This document shows, piece after piece, positions 23,589 through 30,954 of a stretch of 64,000 nucleotides of DNA; the first letter of the stretch is position 1; every line of letters begins with the position of its first letter. The notes below the pieces were generated by a model. The model had not been told where the DNA came from. It worked only from the letters and a program-made list of their open reading frames with translations, and searched no databases. Origin of the DNA: JAABUE01 sp037440925 (GTDB lineage: Bacteria; Chloroflexota; Anaerolineae; Anaerolineales; Villigracilaceae); NCBI GenBank assembly GCA_037440925.1, contig JBBITF010000010.1, positions 7,042-71,041 on the forward strand. Reading direction: 5' to 3'. A program made the position numbers and the translations under genes.

Positions 23589-24758
23589 CTATTTCCTCAA
23601 TGTAAGCGCCACGGGAGGCACTGTTTTCTCTGCCGCGCGCGCCAGGCGGCGCAGGGCAGCCTGTGTGGTCTGCAATGCTTGTTGCTGTTGAGGCTGCAAC
23701 GGGCCAGCCTTTCCAGCCAAAAGCAGTTCGATGGGTTGGATAGCCGCTTGGAGTTCTTCTCGAATGGCTTCACGCACCGACTCGAGCAGCGCGTTTTGCT
23801 GTTTTTCACCAGCCTTGGCCGAGTCGGCCGACTGCTCCAAAGCGCGGAAAAGACGAGCATTGACCAATGAAATGGAGGCAAAGTCCGCCATGGCTTCGAG
23901 CAAAGTTTGGTCGGCCTGCTCGAAGGCACGCTCCTCACGCCGCAAGACAATGAGCAAACCGATGACCTGATTCTGCACTTTGATCGGCACCACCGCCGCC
24001 GATTTACCCAGCATGGCCACGCGAAATTTCTCTAATGCCTCGCCATGAATCAACAACGTCTCCCCAGAAATCGTGACCAGGGAACTGATGCCGTCATCCA
24101 ATGGTTTGTTAAGTTTCTTGGCCCAGCCCTCTGGAAGGTTATGATAAGCGGTCAACAAAAAAGCCTTACTGCTCTCATCGAGCAACATCAACCACCCGAT
24201 GTCGGCAGACACAATTTGCAAAGCCCCTTCGACAATACGCGTAAACAAACGACGCTGGTCGGTAATAGAAACCATTGCCTTTCCAACGGCCAAAATGGAG
24301 GTCAATTGCCCCACTTTGCGTTGCAATTGTTCATTCAAAGCGCGCAACTGACGATCCAACTTCTGGCGAGCGCGCGATTCGCGCGTTTGTCGCAAAGCGC
24401 GCTCCACTACCGCTACCACCTCAGCATCCCGCGCCGGCCAAGCCAGATAGTCCATGGCGCCCATACGAAAAGCCTGGATAATATCTTGCTCTTGGCCTTT
24501 TTCGGCCAGCACCACCAAAGGCACCTGAATGCCCTGAGAAGCCAGCGCCACCAGCAAATCCTTGGCGCTCAAGCCGGGAAGATGCAAATTTGCAATGATC
24601 AAGTCCGGGGGGGCTTGAACCGCTTTCTGCAAAGCAGCCGCCGCCGCACTGACCACCGTCACCGAATAGCCTAAAGGCTGTAGAGCCTGCCGGGTAATTA
24701 AATCACTGATATCCGGGTCATCGGTCACAACAAGGATTCGTTCAAATGAGTCTGCCAT
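23589..24758 (-). CDS. Atypical receiver-GAF signalling protein
   Basis: 389 residues. A receiver domain (1-125) keeps the acidic pair in VVTDDPD but has asparagine in place of the acceptor aspartate (PDLIIANLHLPG). A helical linker and a GAF domain (about 160-310) follow, and then a C-terminal helical tail. No kinase, cyclase or DNA-binding output is visible, so it may act as an adaptor for the kinase encoded 14 bases downstream. The ligand of the GAF domain is unknown. Confidence 0.78.
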   Translation of the reverse strand: MADSFERILVVTDDPDISDLITRQALQPLGYSVTVVSAAAAALQKAVQAPPDLIIANLHLPGLSAKDLLVALASQGIQVPLVVLAEKGQEQDIIQAFRMGAMDYLAWPARDAEVVAVVERALRQTRESRARQKLDRQLRALNEQLQRKVGQLTSILAVGKAMVSITDQRRLFTRIVEGALQIVSADIGWLMLLDESSKAFLLTAYHNLPEGWAKKLNKPLDDGISSLVTISGETLLIHGEALEKFRVAMLGKSAAVVPIKVQNQVIGLLIVLRREERAFEQADQTLLEAMADFASISLVNARLFRALEQSADSAKAGEKQQNALLESVREAIREELQAAIQPIELLLAGKAGPLQPQQQQALQTTQAALRRLARAAEKTVPPVALTLRK

Positions 24759-24835
24759 AGATCTTGTATCATGCGAACATTAAATTTACCGCGATGGATT
24801 GTAACACTATTACCAGAAGAACGCCGAAACCCAAC

Positions 24836-25576
24836 CTAAAATTTTCGCGTGCGCGCCAGGTAGGCCAGATACAAAGCAATCGAACCTGCAACCGCCGCAT
24901 TGAGCGATTCGACTTGCCCAACCATCGGCAGCCCTAGCAGGACATCACAGGAACGGCTTGTCAGGCGGCGCATCCCTTCACCCTCCGAACCCACCACCAA
25001 GCCAATGGCGCCCTCGAGTCGCATCGTTTCTGGACCTTGGGCCTGCTTGCCGCTATCGAGGCCAATGATCCACGCTCCGGCCTCTTTCAACGCCATGATG
25101 GCTTGCGACAGGTTAAACGGCGCAATGAGTAAATGCTCACATGCTCCCGACGAGGCGTTGACCACCGCTGAGGTAACCGCTACCGCATGCGCCAGTGGGA
25201 TAATGACGCCATGCACTCCCACCGCTTCAGCCGTGCGCAGTAAGGTGCCAAAGTTCTGTGGATCGTTGAGCGCATCAAGCAATAGCACAAACAGAGGCTC
25301 TTGCCGTTTTTCGGCCACAGCAAAGATGTCAGTCAGGTCTGCATAGGGGTAGGCCGAAACTTGCAAAGCCACTCCCTGGTGATGGGTATGAATCTGATCG
25401 AGCCGGCGACGCGAAACACGATGAACAGGCACCTGACGTTCAGAGGCCAACCGCAAGATATCCTCCAGGCGGCCTTTTTCCTTCACGCCTTCGGCGATTT
25501 CAAGCGCAAAAAACTGTCGGCGCTGGGCGCGCAGCGCCTCGTAGACTGCATTGCGGGAATACAGCCACTCTTTCAT
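24836..25576 (-). CDS. rlmB: 23S rRNA (guanosine-2'-O-)-methyltransferase RlmB-like (SpoU/TrmH family)
   Basis: 246 residues. An N-terminal substrate-binding domain (YSRNAVYEALRAQ) precedes the knotted SpoU domain with LLLDALNDPQNFGTLLRTAEAVGV, GLVVGSEGEGMRRL and VGQVESLNAAVAGSIALYL. RlmB methylates G2251 in the peptidyl-transferase centre; TrmH-family proteins with other targets are an alternative. The start at 25576 overlaps the stop of the formyltransferase-like gene by one base (TAATG), implying coupled translation. Confidence 0.9.
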   Translation of the reverse strand: MKEWLYSRNAVYEALRAQRRQFFALEIAEGVKEKGRLEDILRLASERQVPVHRVSRRRLDQIHTHHQGVALQVSAYPYADLTDIFAVAEKRQEPLFVLLLDALNDPQNFGTLLRTAEAVGVHGVIIPLAHAVAVTSAVVNASSGACEHLLIAPFNLSQAIMALKEAGAWIIGLDSGKQAQGPETMRLEGAIGLVVGSEGEGMRRLTSRSCDVLLGLPMVGQVESLNAAVAGSIALYLAYLARTRKF

Positions 25577-26241
25577 TAGGGTTTGTATTCGAAGCGAAAG
25601 CCATGCAATTCTATGTATGGCTGCCAATGACGATAACTGATGGCGCGAATTCGACGAGCCATTTCCTCGCGGCTCATATCCGGTGTAATGATGAACAATT
25701 CATTGAACTGCTCACGGGTAAAAGGCGGACGCCTCCAGTGTTCCTCTGAAACAGGCAGTTCTTTTCCTTCGGCCAACAAGCCGACGATTTCAAAAAACAA
25801 AGCAATTTGGTGCTGGTAAGTGCGCTCCAGCAATTCTGCCACGCCATCCTGTGGGTACACCGGGAAGCGCCGCACGGCAATAATTTGCCCGCTATCTACC
25901 TTCGGCGCCATATGATGACAGGTTACGCCATATTCTTGGGCATTTTCATAGAGGGCAAAATTGTTACAGCCAATGCCGGGATATTCCGGTGAAGCCGGAT
26001 GAAAATTGAAGGCAGCCTTGCGGGCGCGTTTCAACAAGAAAGAGGGCACCACCCAGCGTGAGAGGTAAGAAATGATGTAATCGCCACTCCACTCTTTGGC
26101 AACTTGAGGGAACGGGTCGCCCCAGGCGCCCAAACAATCGGTAACATGGGTAAATCGCTGACGGCAAAAATCCAGGGCGCGGATGCAATAAGCATCATCA
26201 GCCTTGCCCAGGAAAAGGATAGAAAAGTCCCGTTTGTCCAT
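25576..26241 (-). CDS. Formyltransferase-like protein
   Basis: 221 residues. The central motif FNFHPASPEYPGIGCNNFALYE, then GVTCHHMAPKVDSGQIIA, holds the Asn-His-Asp triad of folate-dependent formyltransferases. It lacks the C-terminal RNA-binding domain of Fmt (about 310 residues), so it is unlikely to be the methionyl-tRNA enzyme. Sugar-nucleotide N-formyltransferases are the closest known role for such short forms, but no sugar genes adjoin it. A TATAAT eight bases before the ATG (26250-26255, minus) may give a leaderless or very short-leader transcript. Its stop overlaps the RlmB start. Confidence 0.75.
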   Translation of the reverse strand: MDKRDFSILFLGKADDAYCIRALDFCRQRFTHVTDCLGAWGDPFPQVAKEWSGDYIISYLSRWVVPSFLLKRARKAAFNFHPASPEYPGIGCNNFALYENAQEYGVTCHHMAPKVDSGQIIAVRRFPVYPQDGVAELLERTYQHQIALFFEIVGLLAEGKELPVSEEHWRRPPFTREQFNELFIITPDMSREEMARRIRAISYRHWQPYIELHGFRFEYKP

Positions 26242-26249
26242 TACCCCTT

Positions 26250-26255
26250 ATTATA
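26250..26255 (-). promoter_or_regulatory. -10 box close to the formyltransferase-like ATG
   Basis: TATAAT on the minus strand is followed by eight bases (AAGGGGTA) and the ATG. If used, the leader would be about one base or none. Confidence 0.4.
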
Positions 26256-26329
26256 TAACAAGAGCCCCCTACTAGCGCGTCAAAATGATGACGGTCTCAA
26301 GATAACCCGCCTCGAGCGCAGGTCATCGG

Positions 26330-26989
26330 TCAGAGCGTAATATACTCTCGCAAGTTGTGTTCAACAGCATAAGCGGCCGCCTCGGCCCGATTATTGACGC
26401 CCAATTTCGACAGAATGCTACTGACGTAATTTCGCACCGTCCCTTCCCCCAAGAAGAGCGATTTGGCAATCTCACGGTTCGTCTTACCCTCTGACACCAG
26501 CAGTAAGACATGTTTTTCTTGCTGGCTCAAGTGCGCAAAGGCTGAGGCTTCCTCTTCTTTGACTGCGCGGCGCACCTCCTGGAAAACGCGCTGCGTGACG
26601 GCCGGATCAAGCAAGGCCTCACCGCGCCCCACCGCCTCTAGCGCCTTGACAAGGTCATCGCTGCCAATTTGTTTCAAAATATAACCCGAGGCTCCGGCGC
26701 GTATGGCCGAAAAGAGCATTTCATCTTCGGCATAGGAAGTCAACATAATGACTTTGATGTCGGGATGACGATTGACAATTTCCTCGCACGCCTCAATGCC
26801 CGAAACGCCCGGCAAACGGATGTCCATCACCACCACATCCGGTTCTAACGCTTCCACTTGTTCCATGGCTTCGCGCGCCGAACCAGCCTCGCCAACCACT
26901 TCAAAATGGGGGTGTCGTTCCAGTAAGGCCTTCAAACCTAACCGCACGACTTCATGGTCATCCACTAAAACAATTCGTTGTTTTGTCAT
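26330..26989 (-). CDS. NarL/LuxR-family response regulator
   Basis: 219 residues. A receiver (LVDDHEVVRLGL, acceptor in VVMDIRLPGVSG, TSYAEDE) is followed by a LuxR-type helix-turn-helix (LSQQEKHVLLLVSEGKTNREIAKSLFLGEGTVRNYVSSIL). Such regulators are usually paired with NarX/DegS-type kinases; the kinase of that type in this window lies far off at 51.8-53.6 kb. AGAGGA precedes the ATG. It is transcribed in the direction of the RlmB pair but separated by 88 bases. Confidence 0.93.
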   Translation of the reverse strand: MTKQRIVLVDDHEVVRLGLKALLERHPHFEVVGEAGSAREAMEQVEALEPDVVVMDIRLPGVSGIEACEEIVNRHPDIKVIMLTSYAEDEMLFSAIRAGASGYILKQIGSDDLVKALEAVGRGEALLDPAVTQRVFQEVRRAVKEEEASAFAHLSQQEKHVLLLVSEGKTNREIAKSLFLGEGTVRNYVSSILSKLGVNNRAEAAAYAVEHNLREYITL

Positions 26990-27076
26990 TCCTCTTTTTG
27001 TTCTCCAGTAAATGAGAGGGAAATATAGTCGAGAGATAATTGTCTGACAAAGGCTTTGGAATTGGCTACCGCGATC

Positions 27077-27796
27077 TCAATTTTTCTGTCGTCTGAAATC
27101 TACAAAGCGATAACCCACCCCGCGCTCGGTGAGGATATATTTTGGATTGGCTGGGTCCACCTCCAATTTTTGGCGCAGGTAGTTGATGTACAAACGAACG
27201 TAATGCGGCTCATCTCGATATTCATAGCCCCACACCTTGATCAATAACTGCTCGTGCGAGACCACCCAGCCAGCATTTTGTACCAGGTGATAGAGCATCC
27301 GATATTCTGTCGGGCGCAATTTGACCAATTTGCCTTCCAGCCAAATTTCACGGCGGTCGAAGTCAATCTTCAAGCGCTCATCCACCTCGATCAAGCCGTG
27401 CATCGAGCCGCTAACGCCCTCAGTGCGCCGCAAAACCGCCTTCACGCGGCTGACCAGTTCCCTCGGACTGAATGGCTTGGTAACATAATCGTCTGCGCCC
27501 AATTCCAAACCGCGCACGCGGTCATCTTCCTCGCCTTTAGCAGTGAGCATGATTACCGGAACATTGCTAATTTCCCGAATCGTCTCCAACACCTCGAAAC
27601 CGTCCAGGTCGGGCATCATTACATCTAGCAGAATTAAATCAGGCGTCAAATCGCGCAATTTCTGGATGGCTTGTTTCCCATTGAAGGCCTCGCTAACCTG
27701 GAAACCATCATGCTCCAGGTTCATGCGGATGAAGCGCACCATGCGTTCCTCATCATCCACAACCAAAATACGACGACGTCGGGAATCCTCTGGCAT
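27077..27796 (-). CDS. OmpR/PhoB-family response regulator
   Basis: 239 residues. The receiver has VVDDEERMVRFIRM, acceptor in LILLDVMMPDLDG, and the lysine in VTKPFSPRELVSRV. A winged-helix DNA-binding domain follows (LRPTEYRMLYHLVQNAGWVVSHEQLLIKVWGYEYRDEPHYVRLYINYLRQKL). No histidine kinase is adjacent; it lies four bases after a small protein gene and downstream of the FHA/PP2C/kinase cluster. Control by those phosphorylation proteins is possible. Confidence 0.93.
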   Translation of the reverse strand: MPEDSRRRRILVVDDEERMVRFIRMNLEHDGFQVSEAFNGKQAIQKLRDLTPDLILLDVMMPDLDGFEVLETIREISNVPVIMLTAKGEEDDRVRGLELGADDYVTKPFSPRELVSRVKAVLRRTEGVSGSMHGLIEVDERLKIDFDRREIWLEGKLVKLRPTEYRMLYHLVQNAGWVVSHEQLLIKVWGYEYRDEPHYVRLYINYLRQKLEVDPANPKYILTERGVGYRFVDFRRQKN

Positions 27797-27800
27797 AGGC

Positions 27801-28043
27801 TCATTCCCTCACAAAGCCAATGATTTGCTCTTCTTCCTCGCCAGCAATCACCTCGATCAAGTTTACTTTGGAGAGCGGCCACATCACCTTGACAACGTTA
27901 TGGTCAATATAATGCAACTCTTTGCCATCCTTCTGGCGCGGATTACTGACAATAATAAGAGAATCGGTTGGCTTAGGCAATTCATCCACTTCCCCAATAA
28001 TGGCTGGTTCGCCTGGAAGATGCAAGATGATAGAATGCGTCAT
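27801..28043 (-). CDS. Small conserved-looking hypothetical protein
   Basis: 80 residues, acidic, with no membrane segment. GGAGGTAACC immediately before the ATG is a strong ribosome-binding site, and the gene fits tightly between the FHA gene (24 bases) and the OmpR-type regulator (four bases). It holds SLIIVSNPRQKDGKELHYIDHNVVKVMWPLSKVNLIEV, which predicts a small beta-barrel-like fold. I do not recognise a family. The spacing suggests it is part of the signalling operon. Confidence 0.7.
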   Translation of the reverse strand: MTHSIILHLPGEPAIIGEVDELPKPTDSLIIVSNPRQKDGKELHYIDHNVVKVMWPLSKVNLIEVIAGEEEEQIIGFVRE

Positions 28044-28067
28044 GGTTACCTCCGCCTCCTGGGGCTT

Positions 28068-28571
28068 CTATTTCTTGATTAGAATTTGGATCTTCAGTTT
28101 GCCCAAAGAAAAGATGTCGCTATGGTTGAGCAAATATTCGACATGAGGTTGCAACCGCTTGCCGTTCAAGAAAGTGCCATTGGAGGAGCCTAAGTCCATG
28201 ATGAAGACCCGCTTGCCTTCACGCTTCAAAGCAGCATGAAGACGAGATACGCCGCAGGAATATGCCTGGTAAGGAGTCAAATCAATATCAGGCATGATAG
28301 GCTGCGCTTCGCTCACTCGGCCAAGCGTAAATTCACTCCGATCGCTCAAAGGCAAAATTTGCCCGCTATCCAATAAATGCAAGGAGGCCCAGGTTTCGAA
28401 CGAATAGGAGGGAGGAGCATTTTTACCCGCAATCGGCTGAGTTTGCTTGGCTTGCTCAGCGTCAATATTTTGAGTCACCAACGAGCCGGTGCCAACTAGT
28501 TGCGAACCACAATTGAAGCAAAACACACTGCCATCGAGATTCTCGTGCTTACAATTCGGACATACAATCAT
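28068..28571 (-). CDS. Zinc-ribbon FHA-domain protein
   Basis: 167 residues. The N-terminal zinc ribbon has CPNCKHENLDGSVFCFNCG. The C-terminal FHA domain has FTLGRVSE, SCGVSRLHAALKREGKRVFIMDLGSSNGTFLNGKRL and a final strand; it binds phosphothreonine peptides. It is likely to read marks made by the Ser/Thr kinase encoded upstream and removed by the PP2C phosphatase. GGAG lies upstream of the ATG. Confidence 0.92.
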   Translation of the reverse strand: MIVCPNCKHENLDGSVFCFNCGSQLVGTGSLVTQNIDAEQAKQTQPIAGKNAPPSYSFETWASLHLLDSGQILPLSDRSEFTLGRVSEAQPIMPDIDLTPYQAYSCGVSRLHAALKREGKRVFIMDLGSSNGTFLNGKRLQPHVEYLLNHSDIFSLGKLKIQILIKK

Positions 28572-28583
28572 CTTTACTACTCC

Positions 28584-30050
28584 TTATTCTTGTTTCATCA
28601 GGAGAGAGCGAGTCCCATACTTAATAGCCTTCGAGCCTTCTTCTGAAAGCCCCCCCATTTGCAAGATATTTTCAGCCTCGATGAGCGCGGTGCGCGCCAG
28701 GCTACGTTCTCCCTGGGCAAGCAGGTTAGTAGCCAGTTGCTTCAAGTGCTGCGCAGCCAGTTCGTATTTTCCAGCATTCAGCTCTATCCGCGCCTTATCC
28801 TGGATACGATACAAGGTCAATCTACCGAGTGAATGAACGATAGCCGGATGAGGCGCCTCCTCGCCAGCCTGCGCTAATACCGGCCGCGAGAATTCCAATC
28901 GAACAGGCGGGATAGGCGTTCGCAAGCCAGTAATGACCGGTTTCATGGAGCCTTGCAACAAAGTCACCACATCCTGATTGGTCAAAGAAGGCTCAATGCG
29001 ATACTCGAACAGCACATTGAGCGGCATATCCTGTAAAACGGCTCCCAGGTGAAGGGGACTTTCTGCCGGCAAGGGACCGGTCTCTGGTTGGGTCCGAAAA
29101 GCAAAGGTCATCTCTGCCCCCGGCGTACCGCTGAATTCCAAAACGACATCCGCGGCAATGACACGGGACAAAGTCTCGAATTTGTTCAACAAAAAGGCGT
29201 GAATGTCCTCTGGCTTGGCAATATACTTGCTGCTACCGCCGGTGAGGCTGCAAAGCGTATCCAAAAACACATCATTCCACTCTTTGCCAATCCCCATAGC
29301 GCTGATGCCTATTCCCTTTTGGGCAGCCTCTTCGGCCAATTTCAAGCAGGCAGGCTCATCGCCATACGTGTGACCATCTGTGATGAGAATGATGTGATTG
29401 ATGTGCGTTCCATCAGCGCTCGACTGCACCTCCTTGAGCGAGGTTTCGAGGCCCTGAAAAATTTCTGTTGCGCCCGAAGGCTGCAACATACGAATCTGAG
29501 ACTCGAGGCGATGTTTTTCAGGGCGATAAGAAGCGGGAATGATCACTTGAGCGCGATCACTAAAGGAGACAACACTGAAAACGTCTTGCGGCCGCAACTC
29601 ATGTAGAACGTTGACGGCAGCTGCCTTGAGCATATCCATCTTCTCCCCCGCCATCGAAGTCGAACAGTCCAGCGCCAAGCAAACATTCAGGGGCGGAATA
29701 GGAATTTCCCCAGATCGCTTGGACGGGAAAATTTCCAACAAAATGTAGACCATTTGAGGCTCTTTGAGCCTCACCAGATTGGGACGGCTGTAATGCACCT
29801 CCCATTCGACAGGTAATTGTCGTTTCTCCTCAGGCGGCAAAAGCGCATCATATTGGGCGCGGCGAGATGGGTTAGACAAAGTTTCATACGCCCGTTGAAC
29901 TTCCAGGAAGATCTCGGTTTCGCCTGCAAGTTTATTCTTGTCAGGGTGAAAACGCTGCGCGGCTTCTAAATATGCCCGCTTGATTTGCTCCTGTGTAGCG
30001 TCACGATCAACGCCAAGAATAACGTAATAATTTTGTTCTTTTGCCATCAT
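28584..30050 (-). CDS. J-domain/von Willebrand factor A fusion protein
   Basis: 488 residues. Residues 3-70 are a J domain (YYVILGVDRDATQEQIKRAYLEAAQRFHPDKN) with the HPD motif that stimulates Hsp70. Residues 115-290 are a vWA domain with a metal site (LALDCSTSMAGEKMDMLK, ITDGHTYGDE). The rest is a beta-rich region and a helical tail (KYELAAQHLKQLATNLL). The start overlaps the PP2C stop as ATGA. The J domain suggests recruitment of DnaK to a vWA client or complex. This fusion is unusual, and its role is unknown. Confidence 0.88.
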   Translation of the reverse strand: MMAKEQNYYVILGVDRDATQEQIKRAYLEAAQRFHPDKNKLAGETEIFLEVQRAYETLSNPSRRAQYDALLPPEEKRQLPVEWEVHYSRPNLVRLKEPQMVYILLEIFPSKRSGEIPIPPLNVCLALDCSTSMAGEKMDMLKAAAVNVLHELRPQDVFSVVSFSDRAQVIIPASYRPEKHRLESQIRMLQPSGATEIFQGLETSLKEVQSSADGTHINHIILITDGHTYGDEPACLKLAEEAAQKGIGISAMGIGKEWNDVFLDTLCSLTGGSSKYIAKPEDIHAFLLNKFETLSRVIAADVVLEFSGTPGAEMTFAFRTQPETGPLPAESPLHLGAVLQDMPLNVLFEYRIEPSLTNQDVVTLLQGSMKPVITGLRTPIPPVRLEFSRPVLAQAGEEAPHPAIVHSLGRLTLYRIQDKARIELNAGKYELAAQHLKQLATNLLAQGERSLARTALIEAENILQMGGLSEEGSKAIKYGTRSLLMKQE

Positions 30051-30943
30051 CCAATCAATTGTACCAGCACAACGCTTATATTATCCGGCCCACCCGCCGA
30101 ATTGGCCGCCTCCACCAGGCTCTGACAGGCTCGATGCAAATTGGGCGCCTCCTTAATGATACGCACCATGTCCTGGTCAGACAACACGCCCCATAAACCA
30201 TCACTACACAACATCAAATAACCGGTTTGCGGGAATGCGATGGTAAAAATATCCGGCTCAAGGATGTCGCCTTGTCCCAACGCTCGGTAAAGCACATTGC
30301 GGTGCGGGTAATTGGCAGCCTGGTCAGCGCTGATATGGCCCAATTCTTCCAGGCGTTTCACCAACGAATGATCGCGCGTAACTACCTCAGCGCGCCCATC
30401 AGGGTGAATATGATAGGCGCGGCTATCACCCACATGGGCAATTGTGACCTGCTGACCCAGCACCAGGGCCGCCGTCAGCGTCGTGCCGCTGCTAGGCGCC
30501 TCATGCTGGATGGTCTTTTGCGCCTCCCGCACAGCAGCCTGCATAATCTCTTGCAAAGATTCTTCTGGTTGCACAGGATTGAGATTGAATAAATAAGGGG
30601 AAAACTTCTTCATCACATAACCAGCCACAACACGCACCGCGGCGTTGCTGGCTACTTCTCCATACTGGTGGCCGCCCATCCCATCAGCAACGATATAAAG
30701 ACCAAAAGGTAAACTGCCCGAATTACCCGCCAGCGTAGAGGTGATCGCCAACAGGCTATCCTCGTTGAGTTCACGCTGTTTTCCCACAGACTGTCCAGTG
30801 CTGGCCACCAGTTGTTGAATCTCGTAGCGAACCGCCTGGCTATGCAAAATAGATTGAATTTGCTGATCGGTCAAGGGCGCCGTAGTTGCCATGTCAACTG
30901 CACTGCGGGGCTTACGGAACAAATTACGAAAAAATTCGATCAC
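30047..30943 (-). CDS. PP2C-family Ser/Thr protein phosphatase
   Basis: 298 residues. The metal-binding motifs are YIVADGMGGHQYGEVASNAA, TIAHVGDSRAYHI, MLCSDGLWGVLSD and GGPDNISVVLVQL. It is the natural counterpart of the Ser/Thr kinase encoded 12 bases upstream and would reverse its phosphorylation. It overlaps the J-domain/vWA gene by four bases. No membrane anchor was seen, so it is cytoplasmic. Confidence 0.95.
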   Translation of the reverse strand: MIEFFRNLFRKPRSAVDMATTAPLTDQQIQSILHSQAVRYEIQQLVASTGQSVGKQRELNEDSLLAITSTLAGNSGSLPFGLYIVADGMGGHQYGEVASNAAVRVVAGYVMKKFSPYLFNLNPVQPEESLQEIMQAAVREAQKTIQHEAPSSGTTLTAALVLGQQVTIAHVGDSRAYHIHPDGRAEVVTRDHSLVKRLEELGHISADQAANYPHRNVLYRALGQGDILEPDIFTIAFPQTGYLMLCSDGLWGVLSDQDMVRIIKEAPNLHRACQSLVEAANSAGGPDNISVVLVQLIG

Positions 30944-30954
30944 AGATGCTCCTT

